Shown in pieces: positions 1 through 8,638 of a DNA stretch of 64,000 nt (position 1 is the first letter of the stretch; every line of letters begins with the position of its first letter). Source of the DNA: Acidobacteriota bacterium (lineage in GTDB: Bacteria; Acidobacteriota; Terriglobia; Bryobacterales; Bryobacteraceae); the NCBI GenBank assembly GCA_947470805.1, contig CANIVU010000015.1:1-64000 (forward strand), in the 5' to 3' direction. The notes beneath the pieces are model-generated. The model was given only the letters and a program-made list of their open reading frames with translations, did no database searches and had not been told where the DNA came from. Made by a program: the position numbers and the translations under genes.

Positions 1-273
1 GTCTTGACGAGTCTTCGACCGGGTATCCCTCCACGAGTTGCTCTCCAGCAGAGCTCGCTTCTGTTTCCCCAGCTACCGCGATTCTGCTAAACCTAAATCT
101 TACTGTCCAGTGCTTTTTCGGCCGGATAGTCAGCTGTGTCTAGACTCGTGTCTCACGTCAGGGGACAAGCCCAGATCCTCATTCGGGTTGCGTCGCGCCC
201 GAGTTCCCGCAAAACACGCAACGTTTTTGACCCCGGTTTCGCCCCGCCCACGCATTCCCAAGCGGTACCCAAA

Positions 274-2100
274 ATGCGCCGCCGAATCCTGCCCGTCTAT
301 CTCCTGCTACTCGCCACAACCGCCCTCCACGCCCAAGTGGAGGTCAACGATGGCACCGTGACCGTACGAGTCCTCTATCAAGGCCAGCAAATCACCAATT
401 GCAACGGACTTCTCAACATGTTTTCCGACGACCTCGGCAGCTTCGGCTGCGGAACCACCCGGACCGGCCAACCGGCGGGTACATTCTCCCTTCGCGAAGC
501 CTTCCGTCCCGTCGTCACCCCCATCCCCTTCACCGTCGTCAATGGACAGACCACGATCGTCGATGTCGACCTCTCCCCCTACGTCGGCGAAATCACCGGA
601 ACGTTCCTGCTCAACGGACAGGTTCCGCCCCCCGGCACCGTGACGGCCGCCGCCGACTTTCCCAAAGTGGTGAACTCGAGCGGCATCGACGCCACCGGCC
701 GCTTTCGCTTCCTCGCCTTCGCCGGCGCCGGCAACGGGCGCGTCAGCTCCGTCACCTTTCCCTTCACGGCGGTCGCCAACACAACGGTCGACGTCGGCGG
801 CTTCGCCACCTCGAACACCGGCGATGTGCAAGTCCGGGTCCTCTATCAAGGCCAGCCGGTCTCCAGCTGCACCACCCTCCTCACAGTGATCGCCGACACC
901 TCCGGCAGCTTCGCCTGCGGCAGTACCCGCACCGGCTTGACGGCCGGCAGCGACACCTTGCGAGTCGCCTTCCATCCCGAGGTCACTCCTGTCCCGTTCA
1001 CCATCACCGCCGGGCAGTTGACGACGGTCGATCTGGAGCTGTCCGCGTATGTGGGCGAAATCACCGGCATTCTCCTCGTCAACGGCGCGCCACCCGCGCC
1101 CTTCTCCGCCACCGCCTCAGCCAATTTCCCCAAACTCGTCAACAGCAGCGCTACCGACGCCACCGGCCGATTCCGTTTCCTCGCCTTTGCCGGCGCCGGC
1201 ACCGGCCGCGCCGGAGCCGCGCCGCTCTCGTTCACTGCGGTGGCCAACACCACCGTCGACATCGGCACCGCCACCTCCGACTTCGGCAACCTCACCGTCC
1301 GGGCGCTCTACTTCGGACAACCCATCACAAGCTGCACCACCCTTTTGAATCTGATCGTCACCGATCCCAGCGGCGGCACCGCCAGCGTCGGCTGCGGCGG
1401 CACAACCACGACGGGATGGGCTCCCGGCAACTACTCCATCAAAGAGGCGTTCCGCCCCGTGGTCCCGTCGATGCCCTTCACCATCACCGCCGGCCAAACC
1501 ACCGCCGTCGACGTGGAACTGTCGCCCTATATCGGCGCCCTCACCGGAACCGTTCTGGTCAATGGCGCCATTCCAGCCTTCGGTACCATCACCGCCGCCG
1601 CGGACTTCCCGCGCTCCGTCAACACCAGCCTCACCGATGGCACGGGCCGCTTCCAGTTCCTCGCCTTCGGCGGCGCCGGTACAGGCCGCGCCGGCACGGC
1701 GGCCTTCAGCTTCCTTGCCGTTGCCGGCCAAACCCGCGACCTCGGCCTCGTCGGCACGCCCACGCTCGATAGCGCCATCGTCACCAAGACAGGCACCCTC
1801 CCCGCCAAAACCTGGCAAATCCGGATCCTGAACACCAGCGCCGTCAACGCCGCCACCGCCGCGCAGTTGGACAACATCACCTTCACCCAAACCAACGGCA
1901 CCGCCTGCTCCGCCCCCGTCGTGACCACGGCGCTGCCAATCCCGGCCGGCACCCTCGCGCCCGGCACCAATGCCGTTCTCCCCGTAAACATCAACTTCGG
2001 GAACTGCACCGGCACCGAGTTCTTCAAGGTAGACCTGACCTATTCCGCCACCGGCGGCGGCCCACCCTCCACCAGGACGTTTCCCCTGCAAAAGCCATAG
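274..2100 (+). CDS. Exported protein with three ~155-residue internal repeats
   Basis: The 608-residue product starts at the ATG at 274, chosen because it gives a Sec signal peptide (MRRR, a hydrophobic stretch, then ALHAQ); an in-frame upstream start at 136 would bury that signal. Three homologous units of about 155 residues follow, each opening with a V-R-V/A-L-Y-x-G-Q strand and a Cys pair and closing with a T/A-x-F-P...N-S-S/L-x-D-x-T/G-G-R-F-x-F-L-A-F stretch rich in beta-prone residues. The closing part recalls carboxypeptidase-regulatory-like beta sandwiches. A unique ~120-residue C-terminal part follows. It is probably a surface or periplasmic beta-sandwich protein. I do not recognise a specific function. 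The stop abuts the stop of the convergent Rid gene. Confidence 0.8.
   Translation: MRRRILPVYLLLLATTALHAQVEVNDGTVTVRVLYQGQQITNCNGLLNMFSDDLGSFGCGTTRTGQPAGTFSLREAFRPVVTPIPFTVVNGQTTIVDVDLSPYVGEITGTFLLNGQVPPPGTVTAAADFPKVVNSSGIDATGRFRFLAFAGAGNGRVSSVTFPFTAVANTTVDVGGFATSNTGDVQVRVLYQGQPVSSCTTLLTVIADTSGSFACGSTRTGLTAGSDTLRVAFHPEVTPVPFTITAGQLTTVDLELSAYVGEITGILLVNGAPPAPFSATASANFPKLVNSSATDATGRFRFLAFAGAGTGRAGAAPLSFTAVANTTVDIGTATSDFGNLTVRALYFGQPITSCTTLLNLIVTDPSGGTASVGCGGTTTTGWAPGNYSIKEAFRPVVPSMPFTITAGQTTAVDVELSPYIGALTGTVLVNGAIPAFGTITAAADFPRSVNTSLTDGTGRFQFLAFGGAGTGRAGTAAFSFLAVAGQTRDLGLVGTPTLDSAIVTKTGTLPAKTWQIRILNTSAVNAATAAQLDNITFTQTNGTACSAPVVTTALPIPAGTLAPGTNAVLPVNINFGNCTGTEFFKVDLTYSATGGGPPSTRTFPLQKP
358..1752 (+). 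repeat. Three tandem coding repeats (~466 bp each)
   Basis: Units begin at about 358, 826 and 1291, so spacings are 468 and 465 bp, in frame. The protein units align end to end, with the conserved R-F-x-F-L-A-F block near the end of each. They are diverged at DNA level, which suggests old duplications kept by selection. Confidence 0.85.
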
Positions 2101-2532
2101 CTACTTCTTCGCCGTCACCGTAATCTCAATCCGCGAACGCCCGATCAACTTGGCAATCCCGGCAATCGTCCGAGTCGGCCGCGGTTCCGGAAAATAGCCC
2201 TTGTAAACCGCATTCATCCGGTCAAACAGCTTCATATCGGTCAGATACACCTGCACCGAAATCACGTCGCCATACTGCATATCCGCGGCCTTCAGAATCA
2301 CGCCGATCTTATCCAGCGCCTGCTTCACCTCCGCCTCGAACTCCTTCGGCACGGCGCCCGTCTGCGGATCCTCCCCGCTAAACCCGGCAACGTAAAGCGT
2401 CCCATCCACCAGTAGCCCGGGAGTAAATGGTAGCCCGCGGTTGTACCCTTCCGGTCGAATCACCTTCTTTTCAGCGGCCACCGGTCCAACTGAAATCAGA
2501 AAAACGGCGAGTATCTGCAAAATGTGTTTCAT
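2101..2532 (-). CDS. Exported RidA/YjgF-family protein
   Basis: A 143-residue member of the Rid family, whose cytosolic members hydrolyse reactive enamines/imines to keto acids and ammonia. The Rid core is visible: V-D-G-T-L-Y-V-A-G-F-S-G, the V-K-Q-A-L-D-K-I helix, V-I-S-V-Q-V-Y-L-T-D, and a C-terminal R-P-T-R-T-x-x-G/I...I-E-I-T-V-T strand with the Arg usual in the active site. The ATG at 2532 is chosen because it starts a clear signal peptide (MKHILQ to VAAE); longer starts give an unlikely N-terminus. Export is less usual for Rid proteins but the signal is clear here. The substrate cannot be told from sequence. Confidence 0.88.
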   Translation of the reverse strand: MKHILQILAVFLISVGPVAAEKKVIRPEGYNRGLPFTPGLLVDGTLYVAGFSGEDPQTGAVPKEFEAEVKQALDKIGVILKAADMQYGDVISVQVYLTDMKLFDRMNAVYKGYFPEPRPTRTIAGIAKLIGRSRIEITVTAKK

Positions 2533-2696
2533 AGGGAAGAGCATACCGCCCCCCGGCCGCGGCCCCTCATTTCCGCCAATTTCCAACCGTCTCCGCAACC
2601 CCGTTCACAACACTTGAAAATAATCTCTAACCCCATCATTCCAAACCACATCCGCCCCGTCACGCCCACCCCAAAAAGCCGAAAATACTAGACAAA

Positions 2697-2717
2697 ATCC
2701 TATAATGTAAATAGGAT
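2697..2717 (+). promoter_or_regulatory. TATAAT promoter element inside a 7-bp inverted repeat
   Basis: A perfect -10 hexamer TATAAT (2701-2706) lies inside ATCCTAT (2697-2703), a 7-nt spacer, then ATAGGAT (2711-2717). No good -35 box is visible at 16-18 bp. The arrangement suggests a promoter overlapped by an operator. A 6-bp hairpin (GGGAGA/TCTCCC, 2743-2757) lies in the leader before the gene at 2794. Confidence 0.5.
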
Positions 2718-2793
2718 CAGCGCCTCGCCGCTGTCCAAAATCGGGAGAGGATCTCCCCCGCGGGCCCACGCCCAACAGGAAAGGAATCCCAAA

Positions 2794-3213
2794 ATGCCCG
2801 ATCCCACGATCGATTTTCAATTCGCCGAATTCGCCATCACCACGCCCGAAAACCAAGCGCTGCTCAACCAACGTGAAACCGACGTCCTCGCCGACGTCAA
2901 ACCCGACAACGTCATCGAGGACATGCTTACCAGCGAACTCATCCACGCCGGCTGGGAACTGGAGCGCGTCCGCCAACTCGCCCACAACCGCGACGCCGAG
3001 CCGCACCTCGCCACCGCCAACGCCCGCGCCTCCCGAAACTGGCACCGCGCTCGAAAATTCCTAAAAAAACTCCAGCGCGCCCAGGCCAGCCAAATTTGCG
3101 CCCAGCTCTCTCAGGAAGCCCGCAGCCGCCTCGCCGCCTGCCCGCTCGCCGATCTCACTCGGCTCCCGAAACCCATCGACCTCGATGTCGAGCCCGAACA
3201 GGAGACCAACTAG
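2794..3213 (+). CDS. Small hypothetical protein, first of a gene pair
   Basis: A 139-residue soluble protein without signal or membrane segment. The N-terminal half is acidic (starting MPDPTIDFQF) and the middle is helical and Arg/Lys-rich (S-R-N-W-H-R-A-R-K-F-L-K-K-L-Q-R). A purine-rich site (aggaaagga) lies about 10 nt before the ATG, and the TATAAT promoter is 88 bp upstream. The next gene starts 2 nt after this stop, so the two are almost certainly co-translated. I do not recognise the family. Confidence 0.65.
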   Translation: MPDPTIDFQFAEFAITTPENQALLNQRETDVLADVKPDNVIEDMLTSELIHAGWELERVRQLAHNRDAEPHLATANARASRNWHRARKFLKKLQRAQASQICAQLSQEARSRLAACPLADLTRLPKPIDLDVEPEQETN

Positions 3214-3215
3214 CC

Positions 3216-3872
3216 ATGGCTACCGCCGCCCAGATTCTCGCCAACCAGGCCAACGCCGCCCATTCCACCGGGCCGCGCACCGAAGCCGGCAAAGCCGCCA
3301 CCGCGCGCAACGCCACCACCCACGGCTTCACCACCGGTGTCTTCCAAGTTGACTCCGAAGACAAGGCCTATTTCGAAGCCATCGACGAAGCCCTGCGCGA
3401 GGACGCCAAACCCGGCGGCGCACTCGAACGCGACGCGATCGCCGAACTCCGCGACGCCTTCTTCCGCCTCCGCCAGATCCGCAAAATCCTGGCCCGGATG
3501 AACGACGAACACGGTGCCGACCCGCTCGTCCACCCCGACACCGCCGCCACCGTGCGCCAGCTCAACCGCTACCGCGCCGCTGCCGAAATGCAGTTCTACC
3601 GCGCCCTCGACGCGCTGCTTGACTTGCAACTCCTCCGCCTCGGCCGCATGGCCCATCTCTCGCCCAGCGAGGAAAAATCCATCGGGCCCATGGTCGACCC
3701 GAGCGTCTTCGCCATCCAGCAGTTCGGCAACTACTTCCTCGACCGCCGCGACCGCGAACGGTTCGACCACAATCTGGCCTTCGTCGATTGGGACGAAGCC
3801 GCCCGCCTGGCCGCCTGTGGCGTCACCTGCGAGCCCGAGCCCGAAGCCGAGCCCGCGAAGGCAGTCAACTAA
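3216..3872 (+). CDS. Hypothetical protein with N-A-x-x-S-T-G-P-R-T motif
   Basis: A 218-residue protein starting at the ATG at 3216, 2 nt after the previous stop. The N-terminus carries A-N-Q-x-N-A-x-H-S-T-G-P-R-T-x-x-G-K followed by a R-N-A-T-T-H-G-F segment, a combination I associate with a recurrent uncharacterised family in Acidobacteriota and Planctomycetota genomes; that link is from memory. The rest is predicted helical with many Arg and Glu and a conserved-looking R-Y-R-A-A-A-E-M-Q-F-Y-R-A-L-D helix. No enzymatic motif is visible. Function unknown. Confidence 0.7.
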   Translation: MATAAQILANQANAAHSTGPRTEAGKAATARNATTHGFTTGVFQVDSEDKAYFEAIDEALREDAKPGGALERDAIAELRDAFFRLRQIRKILARMNDEHGADPLVHPDTAATVRQLNRYRAAAEMQFYRALDALLDLQLLRLGRMAHLSPSEEKSIGPMVDPSVFAIQQFGNYFLDRRDRERFDHNLAFVDWDEAARLAACGVTCEPEPEAEPAKAVN

Positions 3873-3984
3873 CAACTCCGAACCCGCCGTACCCCGGTCT
3901 TGGCCCAAGCCATCGCCGCCGGCCCGGCATCGATCTTTCACAACCGAATAGATTTCCCACGCGGCGGAACCGGGAAGCCGTCTC

Positions 3985-4425
3985 TCAGCCGAAATACCCG
4001 ATCGCCCCGATCGTTCCGCCCACGAAGGAGATCGTGCCAAAAATCGAAACCGCGACAGGCCGCAGCCACTCCACCACCGTGCTGTTCAACTGTGCCTCCT
4101 GCGGATTCGCCGGATTGTACCGGATCTCGATCGGCATCCCGATCGCATACCGGTTCGGGTAGACGTAGGTGTCGCAACGATGCGTCACCACCGCTCCGCC
4201 TTCCGGGCGGAACTCCACCACCGGCGCAAAGTAGGTCGTCCACCGGCTGCCGCCCCGCGACGTGCTTTCTTTCATGCGCGTGGTCAATATCTCCGTCACC
4301 GTACCGGTCGCCATTTGCGCCGTCTTGTTGAATGCGAACTGCTTCCGGCAGAGCGACTGGCCCCACGCCAAAAGCCCCATTCCCAGTCCCGCATAGGCAA
4401 TGCATACAATAATCTCGAACGTCAT
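3985..4425 (-). CDS. DUF3592-family membrane protein
   Basis: A 146-residue protein with one N-terminal (F-E-I-I-V-C-I-A-Y-A-G-L-G-M-G) and one C-terminal transmembrane segment around a beta-rich domain. The domain has T-G-T-V-T-E-I, F-A-P-V-V-E-F-R-P-E-G-G and the I-E-I-R-Y-N-P-A-N-P-Q-E-A signature of DUF3592. The ATG at 4425 is preferred because it places the first membrane helix at the start. Function unknown. A second member of this family is at 53228-53731. Confidence 0.75.
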   Translation of the reverse strand: MTFEIIVCIAYAGLGMGLLAWGQSLCRKQFAFNKTAQMATGTVTEILTTRMKESTSRGGSRWTTYFAPVVEFRPEGGAVVTHRCDTYVYPNRYAIGMPIEIRYNPANPQEAQLNSTVVEWLRPVAVSIFGTISFVGGTIGAIGYFG

Positions 4426-4609
4426 CGCGCCTCCAAGTCCGGGGATCGAACTCCGCCACCGGTCACCTATCAACGCAGGCGCAAATCACGGCGGCGGATT
4501 CTCACCACCCCCTCCCATTCGCCAAATCAAAGCCAATGCGGCTCCGTCCCCCGCTCCAGACCGCGCGGAAGGAAACGACGCTAGGAGGCCATAACGTATT
4601 CTGGTCAAT

Positions 4610-5749
4610 ATGCGCGGAAACACTATGGTAGGGGTGGTGCTGGCAGGGGTGTTCTCTTTGTCCTGCTTCGGCCAGGATCCGGCGGCGCCAGCGTGCGTGA
4701 CCGATCTGGAATCCCTCTTCTTGTTCCTCTTGGAAAACGACACCGGTGCGCGCGACCAACTGGCACGGCTCGGACAGAAGCACTTTGAGGATGCGCTGGC
4801 TCATGCAAAGAGCGAAGCGGCGAGGATTTCCGGCCCCGCCGGTTGCACCCCCGTCATCAACAACTACCTGCGCGAATGGCGGCGTGGACATCTGGGCGTG
4901 GACGATATCAAACCGCCCTCCGCGGCGCCGGCCCAAACGCAGCCCACGGCTGACGCCGTCGCGCGTCGCCGCAGGAACGCTCCGGAACTCGAAATTCTCT
5001 CAGAGAAAACGCTATATCTGCGGTTGAAGAATTTCGAGCCATATAATCGCGAACCATTGCTTGCCCTGCTCAAGACCCATCGCAAGGACTTCCAACGGCA
5101 TCCGAACTGGATCATCGATCTGCGCGGCAACGGCGGCGGAAGCGATAGCAGTTACCAGCCATTGCTGCCCTGGCTTCTGGCGGACGAGACTGTCGACGCC
5201 AGCGCGGCCATACTAGCCACGCCGGCCAACATCGATGCCTGGGGACGAATGTGCGCGCTCTATGCGCCCGGCGATGCGGAGTGCCAGAAGTCTATCAATG
5301 AAGGGATCGAACGGATGCGTAAGGCCGCTCCGGGAACCTTCGTCGCCATGGACGATGGCGGCCCGTTCTCCTACTCTCGCGTGAAGCCGCTGGAACCCCG
5401 CCGTCCTTCTCGTGTGGCGGTTCTGATCGATGGCGGCTGCGGTAGCTCCTGCGAAGAGTTTGCACTCGCGGTGCGCCAGAGTTTCACCGTCAAACTGATC
5501 GGACAGCCTACTTTCGGTTCCTTGGATCACTCCAATCTGCGGCCTCACGATCTGCCCTCCGGCATGCGGCGGCTCTGGTATGCCACTACCCGATCCACGC
5601 GACTACCCGGTTTCAGGGTGGATGTCTCCGGTGTTCAACCCGATATCTACCTTCCGCTTGAGCCGGGCGCCGAGGCCAAAGCCGAAGAAGTCCAGCGCGT
5701 GCGAAGTTGGTTGGAGCGTGGCTCGCTCCAAAGGAATCTGCGCCGTTAG
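4610..5749 (+). CDS. S41-family (C-terminal-processing-like) peptidase, exported
   Basis: A 379-residue protein with a signal peptide (MRGNTMVGVVLAGVFSLSC, possibly lipidated at that Cys). The S41 fold is supported by N-W-I-I-D-L-R-G-N-G-G-G (about residue 165) and V-A-V-L-I-D-G-G-C-G-S-S-C-E-E-F-A, which holds the likely nucleophile Ser. The following G-Q-P-T-F-G-S segment fits the T-x-G strand. No PDZ domain is evident, so it resembles the short S41 proteins of Acidobacteriota. AGGAGG lies about 21 nt before the ATG, rather far. The substrate is unknown. Confidence 0.82.
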   Translation: MRGNTMVGVVLAGVFSLSCFGQDPAAPACVTDLESLFLFLLENDTGARDQLARLGQKHFEDALAHAKSEAARISGPAGCTPVINNYLREWRRGHLGVDDIKPPSAAPAQTQPTADAVARRRRNAPELEILSEKTLYLRLKNFEPYNREPLLALLKTHRKDFQRHPNWIIDLRGNGGGSDSSYQPLLPWLLADETVDASAAILATPANIDAWGRMCALYAPGDAECQKSINEGIERMRKAAPGTFVAMDDGGPFSYSRVKPLEPRRPSRVAVLIDGGCGSSCEEFALAVRQSFTVKLIGQPTFGSLDHSNLRPHDLPSGMRRLWYATTRSTRLPGFRVDVSGVQPDIYLPLEPGAEAKAEEVQRVRSWLERGSLQRNLRR

Positions 5750-5829
5750 CCTCCGTCGCGGCATGATATTTCTCGGTGTTCGGGTGCGGGGAGACCCATT
5801 CACCCACCACTCGAAATATACTGGGGACG

Positions 5830-6936
5830 ATGCGAATTCTCCGCCGTACCCTCCTCCAACTGCCCGCCCTGGCAATCGCCGCCCCCGCCGCCCCCAAACA
5901 CAACATCGTCTTCGGCGAAAAAGGCCGCTTCGGCGGCTGGCCCGCCAATCACCACATGTGGGCCTGGGGCAACGAGCTCGTCGTCGGCTTCGAAGCCGGC
6001 TACTTCCGCACCAACACCGAAAAGACCCGCGAACACGCCATCGACTATTCCAAGCCCGCCGCCCACGTTCTCGCCCGCTCCCTCGACGGCGGCGAAACCT
6101 GGAAAATTGAGGAGCCCGAAACCCTCAAAGCGCCCCCCGGCACCAAGCAGGCCGGCGTCCCCTGCGCCGAAGGCGGCAAGCCCATGGCCCAGTGCCCCGG
6201 CGGCTTCGACTTCACCAAGCCCGGCTTCGCTTTCACCGCCCGCATGGCCTCCATCCACACCGGCCCCTCCCGCTTCTACATCTCCAACGACAAGGCCAAA
6301 ACCTGGGCCGGCCCGTTCGAGTTCCCCAGCCTCGGCACCCCCGGCATCGCCGCCCGTACCGACGCCATCATCGACGGCAAACACGAAATGACCGTCTTCA
6401 TGACCGCCGCCAAAACCAATCTCAAGGAAGGCCGCGTCCTCTGCGCCCGCACCACCGACGGCGCCAAAACCTGGAAGATGGTCAACTGGGTCTGCCCCGA
6501 ACCGGCCGACAACGACTTCGCTATCATGCCGTCCTCCGTCCGTCTCGGCGGCAAGTCAATCCTCACCACCATCCGCCACCGCAAGTTCATCGCCGCCTGG
6601 CGCAGCGATGACAACGGCGCCAACTGGAAAATGGTCGGCCAGCCCGTCGACGACACCGGCGGCGGCAACCCGCCCGCCCTCCTGAAACTCCCCGACGGCA
6701 AGCTCGTCCTCACCTACGGCTTCCGCAACACGCCCTACTCCATCCGCGCCCGCACCTCCACCGACGAAGGCAAAACCTGGTCGAAGGACATCATGCTCCG
6801 CGAGGACGGCGGCTCCTGGGATCTCGGCTACACCCGCACCGTCCGCCGCCCCGACGGCAACCTCGTCACGGCCTACTACTACAACACCAACCAGGGCAGC
6901 GAACGCTTCATCGGAGCCACGATTTGGAAACCCTAA
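5830..6936 (+). CDS. Exported sialidase-like (BNR/Asp-box) protein
   Basis: A 368-residue protein whose ATG at 5830 gives a Tat-type signal (R-R-T-L-L-Q-L-P). At least five Asp-box repeats (S/T-x-D-x-G-x-T/N-W) are visible: S-L-D-G-G-E-T-W, S-N-D-K-A-K-T-W, T-T-D-G-A-K-T-W, S-D-D-N-G-A-N-W, S-T-D-E-G-K-T-W. These define the six-bladed propeller of sialidases. Asp boxes are structural, so glycosidase activity is not proven; the arginine triad was not assigned. It overlaps the next, related gene by 13 nt. Confidence 0.85.
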   Translation: MRILRRTLLQLPALAIAAPAAPKHNIVFGEKGRFGGWPANHHMWAWGNELVVGFEAGYFRTNTEKTREHAIDYSKPAAHVLARSLDGGETWKIEEPETLKAPPGTKQAGVPCAEGGKPMAQCPGGFDFTKPGFAFTARMASIHTGPSRFYISNDKAKTWAGPFEFPSLGTPGIAARTDAIIDGKHEMTVFMTAAKTNLKEGRVLCARTTDGAKTWKMVNWVCPEPADNDFAIMPSSVRLGGKSILTTIRHRKFIAAWRSDDNGANWKMVGQPVDDTGGGNPPALLKLPDGKLVLTYGFRNTPYSIRARTSTDEGKTWSKDIMLREDGGSWDLGYTRTVRRPDGNLVTAYYYNTNQGSERFIGATIWKP

Positions 6937-8087
6937 GACTCTTCCTCCTGTCCGCCGTGGCCCTATCCGCCCAGCCGTTCCTGAAGACCGAACTCATCTT
7001 CACCCCGGAACACTGGCACAACCACAGCTCCTCCATCGTCGAACTCCCCAACGGCGACTTCTTCGTCAGCTGGTTCCACGGCTCCGGCGAACGCCAGTCC
7101 GACGACGTCAAAATCGAAGGCGCCCGCTGGCGCAAAGCCACCGGCACCTGGTCCCAACGCTTCGACCTCGCCGACACCCCCGGCTTCCCCGATACCAACT
7201 GCGTCGTCTGGGTCGACAGCAAAAAGCGACTCTGGCTCTTCTGGCCCACCATCCTGGCCAACACCTGGGAATCGGCCATCATGAAGTACCGCATCTCGAC
7301 CGACTTCCAGCAGCCCGAAGGCCCGCCCAAGTGGGACTGGCAGGATAACCTTCTGCTCATCCCCAAGCGCATGCAGGAGCGCACCCAAGAGGTCTTCGCC
7401 AAAGAGCTCAAGCGCAACGGGCCGCTAAAGGATTGGGCCACCCGCTCCGTCGCCCTCGCTGGTGACAAGCAGTTCTCCCGCCTCGGCTGGTTCACCCGGA
7501 CCCACCCCATCGAGCTGCCCAACGGCCGCTACATCGTCCCGCTCTACTCCGACGGCTTCAGCTTCGGACTCATGGCCATATCGGACGATCAAGGCAAGAC
7601 CTGGCACGCCAGTGAGCCCATCGTCGGCTACGGCAACATCCAGCCCAGCGTCGTCCGCCGCAAGAACGGCGACCTCGTCGCCTTCATGCGCGACAACGGC
7701 CCCGCCCCCAAACGGGTCATGCAGAGCATCTCGAAGGATAGCGGCGAAACCTGGACCGGCGCCGAGGACATCGACCTCCCCAACCCCGGCACCAGCGTCG
7801 AAGCGATCGCGCTAAAGGACGGCCGCTGGGTCATCGCCTACAACGATCTGGAGAAGGGAAGGACGTCGCTGGCGATCTCCATGTCCGACGACGAAGGCCA
7901 GACCTGGAAGTGGAAAAGGAACATGGATAAAGGCGCGGGCAACTACCACTACCCGTCGCTGATCCAAGCCTCCGACGGCACCTTGCACCTCACCTACAGC
8001 ATCTTTGAGCCCAAAGATGGCAAGCAGACGAAGAGCATCAAACACGCCCACTTCAACGCCGACTGGATCCTGGCGGGGGACAAGTAA
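6924..8087 (+). CDS. Exported sialidase-family protein (exo-alpha-sialidase type)
   Basis: A 387-residue protein with a TTG start at 6924 inside the end of the previous gene; this start gives a complete signal peptide (METLRLFLLSAVALSAQ) and I see no better one. The propeller has S-D-D-Q-G-K-T-W, S-K-D-S-G-E-T-W and S-D-D-E-G-Q-T-W Asp boxes, and T-H-P-I-E-L-P-N-G-R-Y-I-V-P-L-Y is typical of the family. The stop TAA shares its last base with the ATG of the following repeat ORF (TAATG). It probably acts with its neighbour on polysaccharides outside the cytoplasm; the specificity is not readable. Confidence 0.87.
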   Translation: METLRLFLLSAVALSAQPFLKTELIFTPEHWHNHSSSIVELPNGDFFVSWFHGSGERQSDDVKIEGARWRKATGTWSQRFDLADTPGFPDTNCVVWVDSKKRLWLFWPTILANTWESAIMKYRISTDFQQPEGPPKWDWQDNLLLIPKRMQERTQEVFAKELKRNGPLKDWATRSVALAGDKQFSRLGWFTRTHPIELPNGRYIVPLYSDGFSFGLMAISDDQGKTWHASEPIVGYGNIQPSVVRRKNGDLVAFMRDNGPAPKRVMQSISKDSGETWTGAEDIDLPNPGTSVEAIALKDGRWVIAYNDLEKGRTSLAISMSDDEGQTWKWKRNMDKGAGNYHYPSLIQASDGTLHLTYSIFEPKDGKQTKSIKHAHFNADWILAGDK

Positions 8088-8638
8088 TGTCCCCCGCCCT
8101 CCCGGCCCTGCCGACTCCACGCCCCGCCAACTCTCCGGCACCCACCAGCGCCCCCTCGGCCCGGCCCGCCCACGCCATCCCAGCCTGGTCGCCTACGCGC
8201 CCGCGCCCCGCCGCAGTCCAGCCTCTGAAGCGCTTACGCACCATCATCCCCCGGCCTGCCGAGCCCGCCGCCCTCCCGGCCCCCGCCCACGCCATCCCAG
8301 CCTGGTCGCCTACGCGCCCGCGCCCCACCGCAGTCCAGCCCCTGAAGCGCCTACGCACCATCCCCCGGCCTGCCGAGCCCGCCGCCCTCTCGGCCCCTGC
8401 CAGCGCCATCCCAGCCTCGTCGCCTACGCGCCCGCGCCCCACCGCAGTCCAGCCCCTGAAGCGCCTACGCACCATCCCCCAGCCTGCCGAGCCCGCCGCC
8501 CTCTCGGCCCCTGCCAGCGCCATCCCAGCCTCGTCGCCTACGCGCCCGCGCCCCACCGCAGTCCAGCCCCTGAAGCGCCTACGCACCATCCCCCAGCCTG
8601 CCGGCCCGACCGCCACTCGTAACCAAGGAGCCCATTAA
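8087..8638 (+). CDS. Putative Pro/Arg-rich repeat protein (possibly non-coding repeat)
   Basis: An open frame of 183 codons, linked by TAATG to the sialidase gene at its start and by TAATG to the hydrolase gene at its end, with an aaggag site at 8624-8629 serving the latter. Most of the frame is a four-copy tandem repeat, giving 38-39-residue units rich in Pro, Ala and Arg ([17 protein letters not shown]). The double overlap favours translation. Against it: the repeat length is a multiple of three and GC is high, so other frames on both strands are also open. No function can be assigned. Confidence 0.35.
   Translation: MSPALPALPTPRPANSPAPTSAPSARPAHAIPAWSPTRPRPAAVQPLKRLRTIIPRPAEPAALPAPAHAIPAWSPTRPRPTAVQPLKRLRTIPRPAEPAALSAPASAIPASSPTRPRPTAVQPLKRLRTIPQPAEPAALSAPASAIPASSPTRPRPTAVQPLKRLRTIPQPAGPTATRNQGAH
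8174..8613. repeat. Four-copy 114-117 bp tandem repeat
   Basis: Unit starts, using the first base of gccatcccagcc, are 8174, 8291, 8405 and 8519 (spacings 117, 114, 114). The first copy has an extra triplet and the fourth is incomplete. Copies 2-4 are nearly identical, so expansion was recent. Copies are contiguous without spacers, so this is not a CRISPR array. Confidence 0.95.

Noticed and set aside
1-273. Possible gene fragment at the left edge
   Set aside because: Both strands have short open stretches but no start, signal or family pattern; I see no supported feature in these 273 bases.
399-1772. Arg/His-rich frame on the plus strand
   Set aside because: Out-of-frame reading of the same gene; more than a third Arg/His/Pro and no domain pattern.
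1117-2091. Long Gly/Val/Glu-rich reading frame on the minus strand
   Set aside because: It is the antisense shadow of the exported repeat protein; composition (G, A, E, V) is that of a reversed GC-rich gene and no start context is present.
3873-3984. Possible small gene between the S-T-G-P-R-T gene and DUF3592
   Set aside because: Only 112 bp, no start with ribosome site and no hairpin with T run.
8168-8615. Possible CRISPR-like array
   Set aside because: The copies are contiguous at 114-117 bp with no unique spacers; it is a plain tandem repeat.
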